Source: Denitratimonas yunnanensis (SeqCode)
Lineage (GTDB): Bacteria; Pseudomonadota; Gammaproteobacteria; Xanthomonadales; Xanthomonadaceae
Assembly (NCBI GenBank): GCA_026410415.1
Contig: JAPMLR010000003.1
Coordinates: 124,001-188,000 of the forward strand
DNA: 64,000 nt
Direction of reading: 5' to 3'
Below are positions 54,288 through 64,000 of this stretch, in pieces (positions within the stretch are counted from its first letter, which is position 1; the number at the start of each line of letters is the position of its first letter). The position numbers and the translations under genes are program-made. The notes beneath the pieces were generated by a model. That model was not told the origin of the DNA. It searched no databases and was given only the letters and a program-made list of their open reading frames with translations.

Positions 54288-55714
54288 ACCGCCGTTACCA
54301 GAATGCGGATTTCATCAGCGCGTTTCGGCGAGTGCATTTCGTCGGCATCGGTGGCGTCGGCATGAGCGGGATCGCCGAGGTGCTGTGTACACTCGGATAT
54401 ACCGTCACCGGCTCGGATCAGAATCCATCGCGCACCACGGCACGCCTGATCGATGCGGGCGCGAAGCTGTACTTCGGCCATGACGCAGGCAATGTGGAAG
54501 GTGCGGACGTGGTGGTGGTGTCCAGTGCTATCCGGGCCGACAATCCGGAAGTGCGGGCAGCGCGCGCGCAGCACATTCCGGTGGTCCCGAGGGCGGAAAT
54601 GCTGGCTGAGTTGATGCGTTTCCGTCGCGGCATCGCCGTGGCAGGCACGCACGGGAAGACGACCACGACCAGCCTGACGGCGAGTGTGCTGAGCGAGGGC
54701 GGATTGGATCCGACCTTCGTGATCGGTGGCCAGTTGCTTTCCGCCGGCTCCAATGCGCGCCTGGGCAGCGGCGACTGGCTGGTGGCCGAAGCCGACGAGA
54801 GCGATGGTTCCTTCCTGCGGCTGACGCCGCTGATTGCCGTTATCACCAATATCGATGCCGATCATCTGGAGAACTACGACGGGGATTTCGCGCGGATGCG
54901 CGTGGCGTTCGACGAGTTCCTCCACCGCCTGCCGTTCTACGGGTTGGCAGTGCTTTGCGTGGACGATGCCAATGTGCGTGAACTGGTGGCGTCGGTGCCG
55001 CGCCACATCCTCACCTATGGTCACTCTCAGGAGGCCCAGGTGCGGGCGACCAACGTGCGGCAGCATGGCGCCCGCACCGACTTCTGTCTGTGCCTGCCTG
55101 ACGTCGAGCCGCGTGCCACTACCCTGAATCTGCCCGGTCGCCACAATGTGCAGAACGCACTCGCGGCGGCAGCCATCGGCTGGCAATTGGGCGTGGATGC
55201 CGATGCCATCGTGCGTGCGCTGGAAACATTCCAGGGCATTGGGCGTCGTTTCAATCTGCTCGGTCCATTGCGCCTCGGCAACGGTGCGACGGTGCAGATC
55301 GTTGACGACTATGGCCATCACCCGCGCGAACTGGCGGCGGTGTTCGAAGCGGCCCGTTCGGGCTGGCCCGAGCGTCGCCTCGTGCTGGCATTCCAGCCAC
55401 ACCGCTACAGCCGCACCCGGGATCTGCTTGACGACTTTGCGGCAGTGCTGTCCGACGTGGATGCCTTGTTGCTGACCGAGGTGTACCCGGCGGGCGAAGC
55501 TCCGATTCCCGGTGCCGACACACGTGCGCTGGCACGAGCGATCCGTGCGCGTGGACGCATCGATCCGGTGTTGGTTGATCATGCGAAGGAGTTGCTGGCG
55601 GCACTCGAGGGTGTGGCCCGGGACGGTGATTTGGTGATCTTCGCCGGTGCTGGCGACATCGGCCATGTCGCCCAGGATATCGCCGCACGCATCGCACGGG
55701 AGGTCGGTACATGA
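54284..55714 (+). CDS. murC: UDP-N-acetylmuramate--L-alanine ligase MurC
   Basis: First Mur ligase of stem-peptide assembly. It has 476 residues. Visible are [20 protein letters not shown] for the UDP sugar, the ATP loop [21 protein letters not shown] and the C-terminal DDYGHHPRE and FQPHRYSRT. It overlaps both neighbours by four bases. In this cluster it precedes ddlB as in E. coli. Confidence 0.97.
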   Translation: MNRRYQNADFISAFRRVHFVGIGGVGMSGIAEVLCTLGYTVTGSDQNPSRTTARLIDAGAKLYFGHDAGNVEGADVVVVSSAIRADNPEVRAARAQHIPVVPRAEMLAELMRFRRGIAVAGTHGKTTTTSLTASVLSEGGLDPTFVIGGQLLSAGSNARLGSGDWLVAEADESDGSFLRLTPLIAVITNIDADHLENYDGDFARMRVAFDEFLHRLPFYGLAVLCVDDANVRELVASVPRHILTYGHSQEAQVRATNVRQHGARTDFCLCLPDVEPRATTLNLPGRHNVQNALAAAAIGWQLGVDADAIVRALETFQGIGRRFNLLGPLRLGNGATVQIVDDYGHHPRELAAVFEAARSGWPERRLVLAFQPHRYSRTRDLLDDFAAVLSDVDALLLTEVYPAGEAPIPGADTRALARAIRARGRIDPVLVDHAKELLAALEGVARDGDLVIFAGAGDIGHVAQDIAARIAREVGT

Positions 55715-56691
55715 GGCTTTGTCCGCCGCGCTTCAACGATCCAGAAGTCTTCGGTCGCGTCGCCGTGCTCCTGGGGGGCACCTCGTCCGAGCGCGAGGTC
55801 TCGCTGGATTCGGGTCGCAACGTGCTGGATGCGCTGCGTGCACGCGGCGTGGATGCAGTCGCGGTCGATGGTATCCCGGCTCTGATCGAGGCGCTGATGC
55901 AGCGCCGCGTGGATCGCGTATTCAACGTCCTGCACGGCAGTGCCGGAGGTGGCGAGGACGGTGTGGTTCAAGGACTCCTCGACGCCTGCGGCGTGCCTTA
56001 TACCGGGTCCGGCGTGCTTGGCTCGGCCTTGGCGATGGACAAGGTGCGCAGCAAGCAGGTCTGGCTCAGTCTGGGGCTGCCGACGCCGTGTTATGCGCGC
56101 ATCGCCAAGGGCGGGGATGTGCATGCCGCCGCGCGCGAAGTCGGCCTGCCGCTGATCGTCAAGCCCAGCTGCGAAGGTTCCAGCGTGGGTGTGTCGCGGG
56201 TGTTCGTCGAGTCGGATCTGGATGCGGCTGCCGAGCTTGCGGCGCGCTATCCCGGCGAACTGCTGATGGAGCAGTTGATCCAGGGCGGCGAATACACCGT
56301 CGGCATTCTTGGTGACCTGGCCCTGCCGAGCATCCGCATCGTCCCGGCCAGCGAATACTACGACTACCACGCCAAATATCTGGCCGAGGACACCCAGTAC
56401 CTGTGCCCTGGCCTGGATGGCGACGCGGAAGTCCAGATGCGTGAGCTGGCGCTGGCCGCGTTCCGTGCCGTGGGGTGCAGTGGCTGGGGCCGTGTCGATG
56501 TGATGCGCGACCGGCAGGGCAACAATTACCTGCTGGAGGTCAACACCGCGCCTGGCATGACCAGCCATTCACTGGTGCCCAAGGCGGCGCGCGAGCTCGG
56601 GGTGTCGTTCGAGGAACTGGTCTGGCGGGTTCTCGAGGCCACGCTGCCGCAAGCCGGTTCGCAAGATGAGGAGGCCGCATGTCCGGCCTGA
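55711..56691 (+). CDS. ddlB: D-alanine--D-alanine ligase B
   Basis: ATP-grasp enzyme making the D-Ala-D-Ala dipeptide for MurF. It has 326 residues (E. coli DdlB 306); the extra residues are at the N-terminus before [17 protein letters not shown]. Other blocks are [19 protein letters not shown] [48 protein letters not shown] and [18 protein letters not shown]. It overlaps ftsQ by 13 bases. Confidence 0.96.
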   Translation: MRLCPPRFNDPEVFGRVAVLLGGTSSEREVSLDSGRNVLDALRARGVDAVAVDGIPALIEALMQRRVDRVFNVLHGSAGGGEDGVVQGLLDACGVPYTGSGVLGSALAMDKVRSKQVWLSLGLPTPCYARIAKGGDVHAAAREVGLPLIVKPSCEGSSVGVSRVFVESDLDAAAELAARYPGELLMEQLIQGGEYTVGILGDLALPSIRIVPASEYYDYHAKYLAEDTQYLCPGLDGDAEVQMRELALAAFRAVGCSGWGRVDVMRDRQGNNYLLEVNTAPGMTSHSLVPKAARELGVSFEELVWRVLEATLPQAGSQDEEAACPA

Positions 56692-57461
56692 TCCGCATCA
56701 TCGCCTGGTTTCTGGCCCTGGGCGTGGTGGCCTTGCCGCTGATCGCGGTGCTGAACGGCTGGATGGCGCCGGATCGCTGGCCGATCCGTCATCTTCAGGT
56801 TACGGCCGAATACCAGCGGGTCAGTGTCGAGCAGATCCGGACCACGGTTGCGGCACACACGGGGCGGGGTTACTTCGATACCGATCCGGCCGCCATCCGC
56901 ACCGCGCTTGCCGGCCTGCCATGGGTGGATACGGTGGAGGTGCGCAAGCGCTGGCCTGACCGGCTCGAAGTATTGCTGGTCGAGCATCGCGCTCGTGCCC
57001 ACTGGGGCGAGGACAGGTTGCTGTCTGCACAGGGCGTGCTGTTCATCACTCCCGGTGCTGCGGATGTGCAGGGGTTGCCACGTCTCTCCGGGCCGGACGA
57101 CCGTGTCGATGAGGTTGTCGCGTTCTACGAGAACGCACGGCAACAACTGGCTCTCGTCGGGCTGACGCTCGAGGGCGTCAGCTTGACTGCGCGCGGAAGC
57201 TGGAGCCTGCAGCTGAACGGCGGAGCCAGCATCGTCGTGGGGCGCAGCACCACGCCGCAAGTGCGTATCGCGCGACTGGTGCGGGTGCTGCCCCAGCTGC
57301 TCGAAGGCGAGCGCCGTCCGTTCGCTCGGATCGATTTGCGCTACACCAACGGGTTCGCCATTGCCTGGCAGGACCCGCTGCCCGGGGCCGGCGTGCCGGT
57401 TCGGCGCAATGCAGACCGAACCGCTTTCAATCACCTTTCCATCTCCGACTATTCGACATGA
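56679..57461 (+). CDS. ftsQ: Cell division protein FtsQ
   Basis: Bitopic division protein linking the early and late divisome through FtsB/FtsL. It has 260 residues (E. coli 276). The membrane helix is at about 5-27. A POTRA domain covers about 37-105 ([20 protein letters not shown] and [20 protein letters not shown]), then the beta domain with the family-type R-x-D-x-R-Y-x-N-G ([15 protein letters not shown]). GAGGAGG-like sequence precedes the ATG inside ddlB. It overlaps ftsA by four bases. Confidence 0.95.
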   Translation: MSGLIRIIAWFLALGVVALPLIAVLNGWMAPDRWPIRHLQVTAEYQRVSVEQIRTTVAAHTGRGYFDTDPAAIRTALAGLPWVDTVEVRKRWPDRLEVLLVEHRARAHWGEDRLLSAQGVLFITPGAADVQGLPRLSGPDDRVDEVVAFYENARQQLALVGLTLEGVSLTARGSWSLQLNGGASIVVGRSTTPQVRIARLVRVLPQLLEGERRPFARIDLRYTNGFAIAWQDPLPGAGVPVRRNADRTAFNHLSISDYST

Positions 57462-58693
57462 ACCGCAAGGGCGACAAATCCCTGATCGTTGGACTGGACA
57501 TCGGCACCTCGAAAGTGAAGGCGCTGGTGGGCGAGTATTCGCCCGGCAGCCCGGTCGAGGTGATCGGTATCGGCAGCCATGCTTCCAGCGGACTCAAGCG
57601 TGGCGTCGTGGTGGACATCGAGTCCACGGTCAATGCGATCCAGCGCGCCATCGAGGAAGCCGAGTCCATTGCCGCTTGCGAGATTCGAAGCGTCTACGCA
57701 TCGATCTCCGGTAGCCATACTCATTGCCGCAATTCGCCCGGCATCGTGCCGATCCGTGATGGAGAGGTGAGTTACGGCGACATGGAGCGGGTGCTGGAAG
57801 CCGCCAAGGCCGTGGCTGTGCCGTCCGACCAGCGCATCCTGCACGCGATCGCACAGGAATACAGCGTGGACAACTCGCAGGAAGGCATCCGCCATCCGGT
57901 CGGGATGTCCGGTGTCCGACTTGAAGTGCGCGCGCATCTGGTGCTGTGCGCACTGTCGGCTGCACAGAACATCACCAAATGCGTGAACCGCTGTGGCCTG
58001 CAGGTGGACGAGCTGGTGCTCGGCGCGCTGGCCTCCAGCCAGTCGGTGTTGACCGAGGACGAAAAGGATCTGGGTGTCGCGCTCGTGGACATTGGCGCGG
58101 GCACCACGGACATTGCGGTGTTTGCGCAGGGCGCCATCCGGCATACCGCCTCGCTTCCGATTGCAGGCGATCAGGTCACGGGCGACATCGCGCACATGCT
58201 GCGCACGCCGACGCCGCACGCCGAGGAGATCAAGGTCCGGTATGCCTGCGCGCTGGCGCAACTGGCCACGGCCGAGGAAAGCATCCAGGTGCCCAGCGTC
58301 GGTGATCGGCCTCCGCGTCGATTGGCACGGCAGTCGTTGGCCGAGGCGGTGCAGAGCCGTTACGAGGAGATTTTCGAGATGGTGCAGGCCGAGCTGGAGC
58401 GTGCCGGCTACGCGCCGATGATCCGCGCCGGCCTGGTGCTGACGGGGGGCGCGGCAAAGATGGAAGGCGCCGCGGAACTGGCCGAGGAAATGCTGCACAT
58501 GCCGGTTCGGATCGGCATTCCGCAGTACGTCGCGGGCGTCAGCGAAGTGATCGGCAATCCCGAGTACGCCACCGGTGCCGGATTGTTGCTGTGGGGCAGT
58601 CGGCACGAGCAGCTGCGTCATCCGGCGCTGTCGGGCGGGCGTGTGGGTGGATTCTGGCAGCGGGTGCGCAACTGGTATCGCGGAGAGTTTTAG
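57458..58693 (+). CDS. ftsA: Cell division protein FtsA
   Basis: Actin-like ATPase that tethers FtsZ to the membrane. It has 411 residues (E. coli 420). Visible are VGLDIGTSKVKALVGEYSPG (phosphate 1), the 1C-domain region, LVDIGAGTTDIAVFAQGAI (phosphate 2) and VLTGGAAKMEGAAELAEEML (adenosine). The C-terminal amphipathic membrane helix is GGFWQRVRNWYRGEF. It is 86 bases before ftsZ, the first clear gap in the cluster. Confidence 0.97.
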   Translation: MNRKGDKSLIVGLDIGTSKVKALVGEYSPGSPVEVIGIGSHASSGLKRGVVVDIESTVNAIQRAIEEAESIAACEIRSVYASISGSHTHCRNSPGIVPIRDGEVSYGDMERVLEAAKAVAVPSDQRILHAIAQEYSVDNSQEGIRHPVGMSGVRLEVRAHLVLCALSAAQNITKCVNRCGLQVDELVLGALASSQSVLTEDEKDLGVALVDIGAGTTDIAVFAQGAIRHTASLPIAGDQVTGDIAHMLRTPTPHAEEIKVRYACALAQLATAEESIQVPSVGDRPPRRLARQSLAEAVQSRYEEIFEMVQAELERAGYAPMIRAGLVLTGGAAKMEGAAELAEEMLHMPVRIGIPQYVAGVSEVIGNPEYATGAGLLLWGSRHEQLRHPALSGGRVGGFWQRVRNWYRGEF

Positions 58694-58779
58694 GAATCAG
58701 GAGCCGGGAGGCTCCGTGGGCAAGTAGTTGGAAACAGGGCAATCGGGTCTAGACATCACGGGTCATGGAGGAAGCAAAA

Positions 58780-59967
58780 ATGGCATTCGAACTGTATGAA
58801 AGCATGGCGCCCAACGCGGTGATCAAGGTGGTGGGCGTGGGCGGCGGCGGCGGCAATGCGGTCGCGCACATGGTCAATTCGCAGGTGGATGGGGTGGAAT
58901 TCATCTGTGCCAACACCGATTCGCAGGCGATCCAGAGCGTCGGTGCGCGTCACGTGCTGCAGCTCGGCGGCAACGTCACCAAGGGTTTGGGCGCAGGTGC
59001 CAATCCCGAAGTGGGGCGTCAGGCCGCGCTCGAGGATCGCGAGCGCATCGTCGAGGCGTTGCAGGGGGCCGACATGGTGTTCATCACCGCCGGCATGGGC
59101 GGTGGTACCGGTACAGGTGCCGCCCCGGTGGTGGCCCAGCTGGCCAAGGAAATGGGCATCCTGACCGTGGCCGTGGTGACCAAGCCGTTCCCGTTCGAGG
59201 GCCGCCGCCGCATGCAGGTCGCGCTCAAGGGTATCGAGGAGCTGAGTCACCATTGCGACTCGCTGATCACCATCCCGAACGAGAAGCTGATCTCCGTGCT
59301 CGGTCGCGACGCCACCATGATCCAGGCGTTCCGTGCCGCCAATGATGTATTGCAGGGGGCGGTGCAGGGCATCGCCGACCTGATCGTGCGCCCAGGCCAG
59401 ATGAACGTGGACTTCGCCGACGTGCGCACCGTGATGAGCGAGATGGGCATGGCGATGATGGGCAGCGGCTCGGGCCGTGGCGAGGAGCGCGCGATGGAGG
59501 CGGCCGAAAAGGCCATCAGCAACCCGCTGCTGGATGATGTGAACCTGAACGGTGCCAACGGCATCCTGGTCAACATCACCGCGGGTCCGGACTTCACCAT
59601 GCGCGAGTTCCACGAAGTGGGCAGCACCATCGAGGGGCTGGCCTCCGAGGATGCCACCGTGGTCATCGGTACCGTGCTCGACCCGGACATGCAGGACGAA
59701 GTACGCGTCACCGTGGTCGCCACTGGCCTCAATCGCGCCGTTGCGCGCCAGCCGGTGCGTGGTACGGAATCCGTGGCCGCGCCGCGCCCGGTCCGGCTGG
59801 TTCGTGATGCGACCACCGGACAGCCGATCAACGCCGATGCCGTGTCGGGTTTCGCGTTGCCGAACGCGCCGGCGACCCCGGCGCAGTCGAGTGTGCAGAA
59901 CACCAAGGCCGCCGGTGCGATGGACTACCTGGACATCCCCAGTTTCCTGCGTCGCCAGGCGGACTGA
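58780..59967 (+). CDS. ftsZ: Cell division protein FtsZ
   Basis: Tubulin-like GTPase that forms the Z-ring. It has 395 residues from ATG 58780; an earlier ATG at 58765 is itself part of the GGAGG Shine-Dalgarno of the second one, so 58780 is preferred. Visible are VGVGGGGGNAV, the tubulin signature GMGGGTGTGAAPV, and the conserved C-terminal peptide DYLDIPSFLRRQAD, which FtsA and MinC bind. The 86-base gap upstream may hold its own promoter, though I see no strong one. Confidence 0.98.
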   Translation: MAFELYESMAPNAVIKVVGVGGGGGNAVAHMVNSQVDGVEFICANTDSQAIQSVGARHVLQLGGNVTKGLGAGANPEVGRQAALEDRERIVEALQGADMVFITAGMGGGTGTGAAPVVAQLAKEMGILTVAVVTKPFPFEGRRRMQVALKGIEELSHHCDSLITIPNEKLISVLGRDATMIQAFRAANDVLQGAVQGIADLIVRPGQMNVDFADVRTVMSEMGMAMMGSGSGRGEERAMEAAEKAISNPLLDDVNLNGANGILVNITAGPDFTMREFHEVGSTIEGLASEDATVVIGTVLDPDMQDEVRVTVVATGLNRAVARQPVRGTESVAAPRPVRLVRDATTGQPINADAVSGFALPNAPATPAQSSVQNTKAAGAMDYLDIPSFLRRQAD

Positions 59968-60015
59968 TCCGGCGGGTGCATACCGAGCGTCCGGTGCCAG
60001 GGAAGGCACCGGTCC

Positions 60016-60053
60016 GGTCGCCACAGGGAACGTGGTGGCCGGACCGGTTTGCG
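60016..60053 (+). other. Long stem-loop after ftsZ
   Basis: GTCCGGTCGCCAC pairs with GTGGTGGCCGGAC, 13 bp including two G-U pairs, around AGGGAAC. The bases that follow (CGGTTTGCGTT) are only a weak T-tract. It may add to termination after ftsZ. Confidence 0.45.
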
Positions 60054-60083
60054 TTCAGACGCCATGACAGAGAATGTAACCTT

Positions 60084-60112
60084 GCCCGGCAGGCTTGGCC
60101 CGCCGGGCTTTT
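60084..60112 (+). terminator. Rho-independent terminator after ftsZ
   Basis: GCCCGGC and GCCGGGC form a 7-bp GC stem with an 11-base loop, followed by TTTTGT. It ends the dcw transcript before lpxC. Confidence 0.7.
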
Positions 60113-60137
60113 GTCGTTGGATCGTCTTCATCGGCAA

Positions 60138-60161
60138 TTTTGTTGCAAAAAAACAACAAAA
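60138..60161. repeat. A/T inverted repeat upstream of lpxC
   Basis: TTTTGTTG, the spacer CAAAAAAA and CAACAAAA make a perfect 8-bp inverted repeat about 100 bases before the lpxC start. It could be an upstream promoter element or a protein site. Confidence 0.5.
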
Positions 60162-60259
60162 ATGTGGGGCAATTGCCGAATTGGCGTGTCCGACCCTCCA
60201 CATCTGTGTTATTGTCCGGCGCGTTTTCATGCGCTCCCGTACCGGAGTACGCTTCCCCG

Positions 60260-61174
60260 ATGATCAAACAACGCACTCTCAAGAACACGATCCGCGCCAC
60301 TGGCGTGGGTCTGCACTCGGGCAACAAGGTCTACATGACGTTGCGCCCGGCTGCCGTGGACACCGGCATCGTATTCCGCCGTACCGATCTGCCCGAGCCG
60401 CGAGAAGTACGCGCGACCGCAGAGAACGTAGGCGACACGTTGCTGTCATCGACGTTGATCGAAGACGGAGTCCGCGTTGCCACGGTCGAACACCTGCTTT
60501 CCGCGCTTGCCGGATTGGGGATCGACAATTGCTACATTGATCTTTCCGCGCCGGAAGTTCCGATCATGGATGGCTCGGCTGGCCCCTTCGTGTTCCTGAT
60601 CCAGTCTGCTGGCATCGAGGAGCAGTCGAAGGCGAAGCGCTTCATCCGCATCAAGCGCACGGTGACGGTGAAGGATGGCGACAAGTGGGCGCGCTTCGAG
60701 CCGTTCGATGGTTTCAAGGTCGGCTTCTCGATCGACTTCAAACACCCGGCGTTCCCTCAGAGCCTGTCCCGAGCCGAGATCGACTTCTCCACGACATCGT
60801 TCGTCAAGGAGGTCAGCCGGGCCCGTACCTTCGGCTTCATGAAGGACATCGAGATGCTGCGCGAGAAGAATCTTGCGCTGGGCGGCTCGATGGACAACGC
60901 GATCGTGCTCGACGAGTACCGTGTGCTCAATCAGGACGGATTGCGCTACGAGGATGAGTTCGTCAAACACAAGATTCTCGATGCCATCGGTGACCTGTAC
61001 CTGCTTGGCCACAGCCTCGTGGGTGCCTTCTACGGTTACAAGTCGGGGCATCATCTGAACAATGTCCTGTTGCGTACGCTTCTCGTGAATCAGGATGCGT
61101 GGGAAGAAGTGACGTACGAAGACAATGCGGCTGCGCCGATTTCCTACGCCCACCCGGCGCAGGCGATCATCTGA
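60260..61174 (+). CDS. lpxC: UDP-3-O-acyl-N-acetylglucosamine deacetylase
   Basis: Zinc deacetylase for the committed step of lipid A synthesis. It has 304 residues (E. coli 305). Visible are [20 protein letters not shown], the zinc ligand His78 in [11 protein letters not shown], the H-x-x-x-D pair in HKILDAIGD and [10 protein letters not shown] with the general acid/base His. The start is ATG 60260; the open frame upstream crosses the terminator and promoter region. It has its own upstream region, so it is probably transcribed separately from ftsZ. Confidence 0.98.
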   Translation: MIKQRTLKNTIRATGVGLHSGNKVYMTLRPAAVDTGIVFRRTDLPEPREVRATAENVGDTLLSSTLIEDGVRVATVEHLLSALAGLGIDNCYIDLSAPEVPIMDGSAGPFVFLIQSAGIEEQSKAKRFIRIKRTVTVKDGDKWARFEPFDGFKVGFSIDFKHPAFPQSLSRAEIDFSTTSFVKEVSRARTFGFMKDIEMLREKNLALGGSMDNAIVLDEYRVLNQDGLRYEDEFVKHKILDAIGDLYLLGHSLVGAFYGYKSGHHLNNVLLRTLLVNQDAWEEVTYEDNAAAPISYAHPAQAII

Positions 61175-61272
61175 CGGATCTTCATCTGAGGCGTGGTTTG
61201 CAATTGCGATAGCCTGAGGTTGACCTGTGCGTACACAGGCGCCACGGTGAGGAGGGTTGAGGAAACAAGAGT

Positions 61273-61710
61273 TCAGGCCATGGAGGCCAATTGCAGCATG
61301 CGGGACCTGAGTTCTTCGTCCCGGGTTGCTGCCGCTGCCGCACGCAGAATTTCGCGGGCGGACGGGGAAAGGGGTAGAAGCGGTGCCACGTCTCGGGGGA
61401 CGGGTTGCATCGTTGCCACTTTCACGGAGATGCCGCTGGCGGAGATGCCGGCTGCGCGCGCCGCGTCCAGCAGGGCATCGGCATGCAGGCGCAGGCGGGT
61501 TTTCCAGGCAGGAGCATCGACCAGAAAGACAAGTCTGTCGTTGCGCAGGTTTCCCAGTTTCACATGGGAGGCCAGCGGCTCCGGCAGGGACTGGCGCAGT
61601 TGTCGGTCGAGCGCGTGAAGTTGCATCGCGCGTTCGATCAGATGCCCTGGATCGCTGGAAAGCGCCGCCGACAAGGCGGTGCGGAAGGTGGTTTTGGGTG
61701 TCGGCTGCAT
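61273..61710 (-). CDS. dciA: DciA-like protein (DUF721), replicative helicase loader/operator
   Basis: A 145-residue protein of the DUF721 family. Members called DciA help load or run the replicative helicase DnaB in bacteria lacking DnaC. Family features are the helix LIERAMQLHALDRQLRQSLP followed by HVKLGNLRNDRLVFLVDAPA and a Trp-Lys-x-x-L segment (WKTRLRLHADALLDAAR), a KH-like domain. The gene order lpxC - dciA (opposite strand) - M23 peptidase - secA is also found in Pseudomonas aeruginosa as I recall it, supporting the call. The start is uncertain: MQPTPKTTF at 61710 is used, and ATGs exist further upstream. Confidence 0.85.
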   Translation of the reverse strand: MQPTPKTTFRTALSAALSSDPGHLIERAMQLHALDRQLRQSLPEPLASHVKLGNLRNDRLVFLVDAPAWKTRLRLHADALLDAARAAGISASGISVKVATMQPVPRDVAPLLPLSPSAREILRAAAAATRDEELRSRMLQLASMA

Positions 61711-61735
61711 GGGCACACGAGAACAGGTTGAACCG

Positions 61736-62680
61736 ATGGATGTCATCATCGTATCGAAGTTTCTGAAAACACCCCGGAAACTTTCCTTGCGCGATCCGCG
61801 CACAGTCACCGTACTTGGAGCGGTGATACTGCTGTTGACGGGGCTGGGAGCCGTTACGGGCTACGGTGTCCGTGCCGCGGCAGGCGACCGGTCAATGGCT
61901 CAGGTCGAGGTTTTGCGACTCGAAGTCGAGCAACAGCGCGCCGAATTCGACAGCGCCAAAGACGCTGCCCAGCGCGAACTCAATGCCATGTCGGTCAAAC
62001 TGGCCGAGCTTCAGGCCGAATCCACCCGCATCAACGCACTGGGTGCGCGGCTGACCAAGATCGCGAGAATGGACGATGGCGAGTTCAATTTCGACGAACC
62101 ACCTGCCGTCGGCGGCCCGCGCACCACCACCGGTGAACTTGCCGACCATCAGGTCGTGGCGCCCACCGGCGTCCAGCTCGGCGACTCCATCGACGCGCTT
62201 TCCCGCCGGATATCGGTCCAGTCCCAGCAATTGCTGCTGTTGGAAAGCGTGCTTTCCGACCGTGAGCTGGATGCCAGCCTGCTCCCCACGGGATTGCCGG
62301 TGCGCACGGGATACGCGTCTTCCAGCTTTGGTCGCCGCGCCGATCCGTTTTCCGGATTCAGTGCGTTCCACCAGGGCGTGGATTTCTCCGGTGCGCGCGG
62401 TTCCGATGTCCTCAGTGTTGCCGATGGCGTGGTGCAGTTCGCCGGTCGCATGAGCGGATACGGCAACATCGTGGAAATCGACCACGGGAACGGCTATGTC
62501 ACGCGTTACGCCCACAACGACAAGAATGTGGTCACCACCGGAGACCGCGTCAAAATGGGGCAGGTGATCGCGAAGATGGGGTCCACCGGGCGTTCCACCG
62601 GTACCCATGTCCATTTCGAGGTGTGGCTCAATGGCCGCGTGGTCAATCCGAACCAGTACCTGGGCAACGCGCGGGGCTGA
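61736..62680 (+). CDS. M23 family metallopeptidase with membrane anchor and coiled coil
   Basis: A 314-residue envelope protein. A cytoplasmic N-terminus of about 25 residues and one membrane helix (about 27-48) are followed by a coiled coil (about 55-115, VEVLRLEVEQQRAEFDSAKD), then the LytM/M23 domain at about 190-312. Zinc ligands are intact: HQGVDF (H-x-x-x-D) and THVHFEVW (H-x-H), so it may cut peptidoglycan crosslinks or bind like EnvC. The start is ambiguous between 61709 and 61736; AGG eight bases before 61736 favours the latter. It is divergent from dciA and upstream of secA. Confidence 0.92.
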   Translation: MDVIIVSKFLKTPRKLSLRDPRTVTVLGAVILLLTGLGAVTGYGVRAAAGDRSMAQVEVLRLEVEQQRAEFDSAKDAAQRELNAMSVKLAELQAESTRINALGARLTKIARMDDGEFNFDEPPAVGGPRTTTGELADHQVVAPTGVQLGDSIDALSRRISVQSQQLLLLESVLSDRELDASLLPTGLPVRTGYASSSFGRRADPFSGFSAFHQGVDFSGARGSDVLSVADGVVQFAGRMSGYGNIVEIDHGNGYVTRYAHNDKNVVTTGDRVKMGQVIAKMGSTGRSTGTHVHFEVWLNGRVVNPNQYLGNARG

Positions 62681-62745
62681 TTGCACCGTTCGGCGGGCTT
62701 GATTCGCCTGCTGCCCGTCGCCACGTTAAAATCTCCGTTTTGCGC

Positions 62746-62767
62746 AAGGCCGCTGCGTGCGGCCTTT
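62746..62767 (+). terminator. Hairpin between the M23 peptidase gene and secA
   Basis: AAGGCCGC and GCGGCCTT form an 8-bp stem with loop TGCGT, followed only by TCGC. It may be a weak terminator or, because a -10-like TAAAAT lies just upstream (62727-62732), part of the secA leader, where E. coli has the SecM system. Confidence 0.5.
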
Positions 62768-62810
62768 CGCGTGAGCCGCGGCTCGCGGCCTCCCTTTTCT
62801 GGAAATCTCC

Positions 62811-64000
62811 ATGCTCAACAAGCTCCTGACTGGCATCTTCGGCAGCCGCAACGATCGGTTCCTTTCCCAGCTTCGCAAGAAGGTCGATCAGATCAACGCG
62901 CTCGAAGCGCAGTTCGAGGCGCTCGGCGATGAGGCCTTGCGCGGCAAGACTGCGGAATTTCGCGCCCGGCTGGAGCAGGGCGAGACACCGGACCAGCTCC
63001 TGCCGGAAGCGTTCGCCACGATGCGCGAAGCTGCACGACGGGTGCTCGGCATGCGCCATTACGACGTGCAGCTGATTGGCGGCATGGCTTTGCACATGGG
63101 CAAGATCGCCGAGATGCGCACCGGTGAAGGAAAGACCCTGGTCGCGACGCTGGCGGTGTATCTCAATGCGCTTGAAGGCAAGGGCGTCCACGTCGTTACC
63201 GTCAACGACTATCTCGCCCGGCGCGACGCAGCCTGGATGGGCAAGGTCTACAACTGGCTCGGCCTCAGCGTGGGCGTGGTTTTCCCGGGCATGCCGCACT
63301 CCGAGAAAAAGGGTGCGTATGCCGCCGACATCACCTATGGCACCAACAACGAGTTCGGGTTCGACTACCTGCGCGACAACATGGCGTTGTCGTCCGAGGA
63401 ACGCTTCCAGCGAGGCCAGAATTACGCGATCGTCGACGAAGTGGACTCGATCCTGATCGACGAGGCGCGCACGCCGCTCATCATCTCCGGCCCATCCGAC
63501 GATTCACCCGATCTGTACGTGAAGGTCGACCGCCTCGTGCCCCAGCTCACCCGGCAGACGGACGAGAAGGGAGAGGGCGACTACTGGGCCGACGAGAAGA
63601 GCAAGCAGGTGCATCTGTCCGAAGCCGGCATGGAGCATGCCGAGCAGTTGCTGCGAGCCGCCGGCATCATCGCGGAGGGCGACGGTCTGTACTCGGGCCA
63701 GAATCTCTCGGTGGTGCATCACCTCAACGCCGCGCTGCGCGCCCACGCGCTTTACAACCGCGACGTGGAGTATCTGGTACGCGATGGCGAAGTGCTGATC
63801 GTGGATGAATTCACCGGACGCACCCTGCCGGGACGTCGGTGGTCCGATGGCCTGCATCAGGCGATCGAGGCCAAGGAAGGCGTGGCGATCCAGCGCGAGA
63901 ACCAGACGCTGGCTTCGATCACGTTCCAGAACTACTTCCGCATGTACTCCAAGCTTGCGGGCATGACCGGCACGGCCGATACCGAGGCTTACGAATTCCA
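62811..64000 (+). CDS. secA: Preprotein translocase ATPase SecA, 5' part (continues beyond the window)
   Basis: Motor of the Sec pathway that drives proteins through SecYEG. The first 396 codons are present. Visible are the N-terminal [16 protein letters not shown], the Walker A region [48 protein letters not shown], the [20 protein letters not shown]alker B area and the beginning of the second nucleotide domain ([20 protein letters not shown]). The frame is open to the window edge. No secM-like gene is seen upstream; the gap is 130 bases. Confidence 0.97.
   Translation, partial: MLNKLLTGIFGSRNDRFLSQLRKKVDQINALEAQFEALGDEALRGKTAEFRARLEQGETPDQLLPEAFATMREAARRVLGMRHYDVQLIGGMALHMGKIAEMRTGEGKTLVATLAVYLNALEGKGVHVVTVNDYLARRDAAWMGKVYNWLGLSVGVVFPGMPHSEKKGAYAADITYGTNNEFGFDYLRDNMALSSEERFQRGQNYAIVDEVDSILIDEARTPLIISGPSDDSPDLYVKVDRLVPQLTRQTDEKGEGDYWADEKSKQVHLSEAGMEHAEQLLRAAGIIAEGDGLYSGQNLSVVHHLNAALRAHALYNRDVEYLVRDGEVLIVDEFTGRTLPGRRWSDGLHQAIEAKEGVAIQRENQTLASITFQNYFRMYSKLAGMTGTADTEAYEF

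Noticed and set aside
58765..58779. Earlier ATG for ftsZ at 58765
   Set aside because: The five extra codons contain the GGAGG that serves the ATG at 58780, and FtsZ proteins usually begin with MAFE-like sequence.
61224..61239. CCTGTG-CGTA-CACAGG palindrome that resembles a LexA box
   Set aside because: The CTGT and ACAG halves are six bases apart instead of the eight of the E. coli SOS box, and lpxC/dciA are not SOS genes. It is probably only a small hairpin between convergent genes.
1..64000. CRISPR arrays, prophage, insertion sequences, integrons or toxin-antitoxin pairs
   Set aside because: I looked for direct-repeat arrays, transposase motifs, terminal repeats and small paired genes and saw none; the only repeats are the palindromes listed.

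Overview
The window is GC-rich, densely coded chromosomal DNA from a gammaproteobacterium, most likely of the order Xanthomonadales (Lysobacterales). Four things point there. The dcw cluster lacks murD between mraY and ftsW. minC-minD-minE and lpxC-dciA-M23 peptidase-secA are arranged as in gammaproteobacteria. An S-box (SAM-I) riboswitch precedes metX-metB. Several secreted proteins are of kinds I associate with this order. I see no prophage, insertion sequence, CRISPR array, tRNA or rRNA. The only stable RNA gene is the RNase P RNA.

Layout. Bases 1-6.8 kb: the end of a glutamate/aspartate-type symporter, a 5'-truncated M48 protease, transketolase, a TPR protein, a DUF3228 protein and glutaredoxin 2. 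6.9-11.0 kb: an LtaS-like phosphotransferase gene divergent from an OmpR-type two-component pair; the gap holds helically phased TGTCGGA repeats. 11.4-19.8 kb: SAM-cycle genes (ahcY behind an SAH riboswitch; metK; coaE) interleaved with two secreted proteins, a propeller and a CSLREA beta-helix, that both end in F-x-D-x-F-E, and an NTP/NDP-type transporter. 19.8-26.6 kb: a LuxR-type regulator and a polyhydroxyalkanoate block (3-hydroxybutyrate dehydrogenase, class III synthase phaE-phaC, phaR, phaB). 26.7-36.7 kb: gluQRS, htpX, a decayed C-terminally anchored protein gene, small secreted proteins, a sigma factor/Ser-Thr kinase pair, outer-membrane phospholipase A and an FNR regulator. 36.9-43.6 kb: GNAT-minC-minD-minE, two small metal-site proteins, and metX-metB under a SAM-I riboswitch. 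43.6-44.4 kb: rnpB, a 17-bp perfect hairpin and the mra promoter with MraZ operator repeats. 44.4-61.2 kb: the dcw cluster mraZ-rsmH-ftsL-ftsI-murE-murF-mraY-ftsW-murG-murC-ddlB-ftsQ-ftsA-ftsZ, then lpxC. 61.3-64.0 kb: dciA, an M23 peptidase and the start of secA.

The regulatory logic is visible in several places. SAM sensing controls methionine synthesis and SAH sensing controls SAH removal, while metK lies between them. MraZ repeats sit on its own ribosome binding site. The two-component pair probably controls itself and the divergent envelope transferase. The sigma factor and kinase are translationally coupled and have no visible anti-sigma gene. Most dcw genes overlap by 1-13 bases, so translation is coupled through the murein and division genes.
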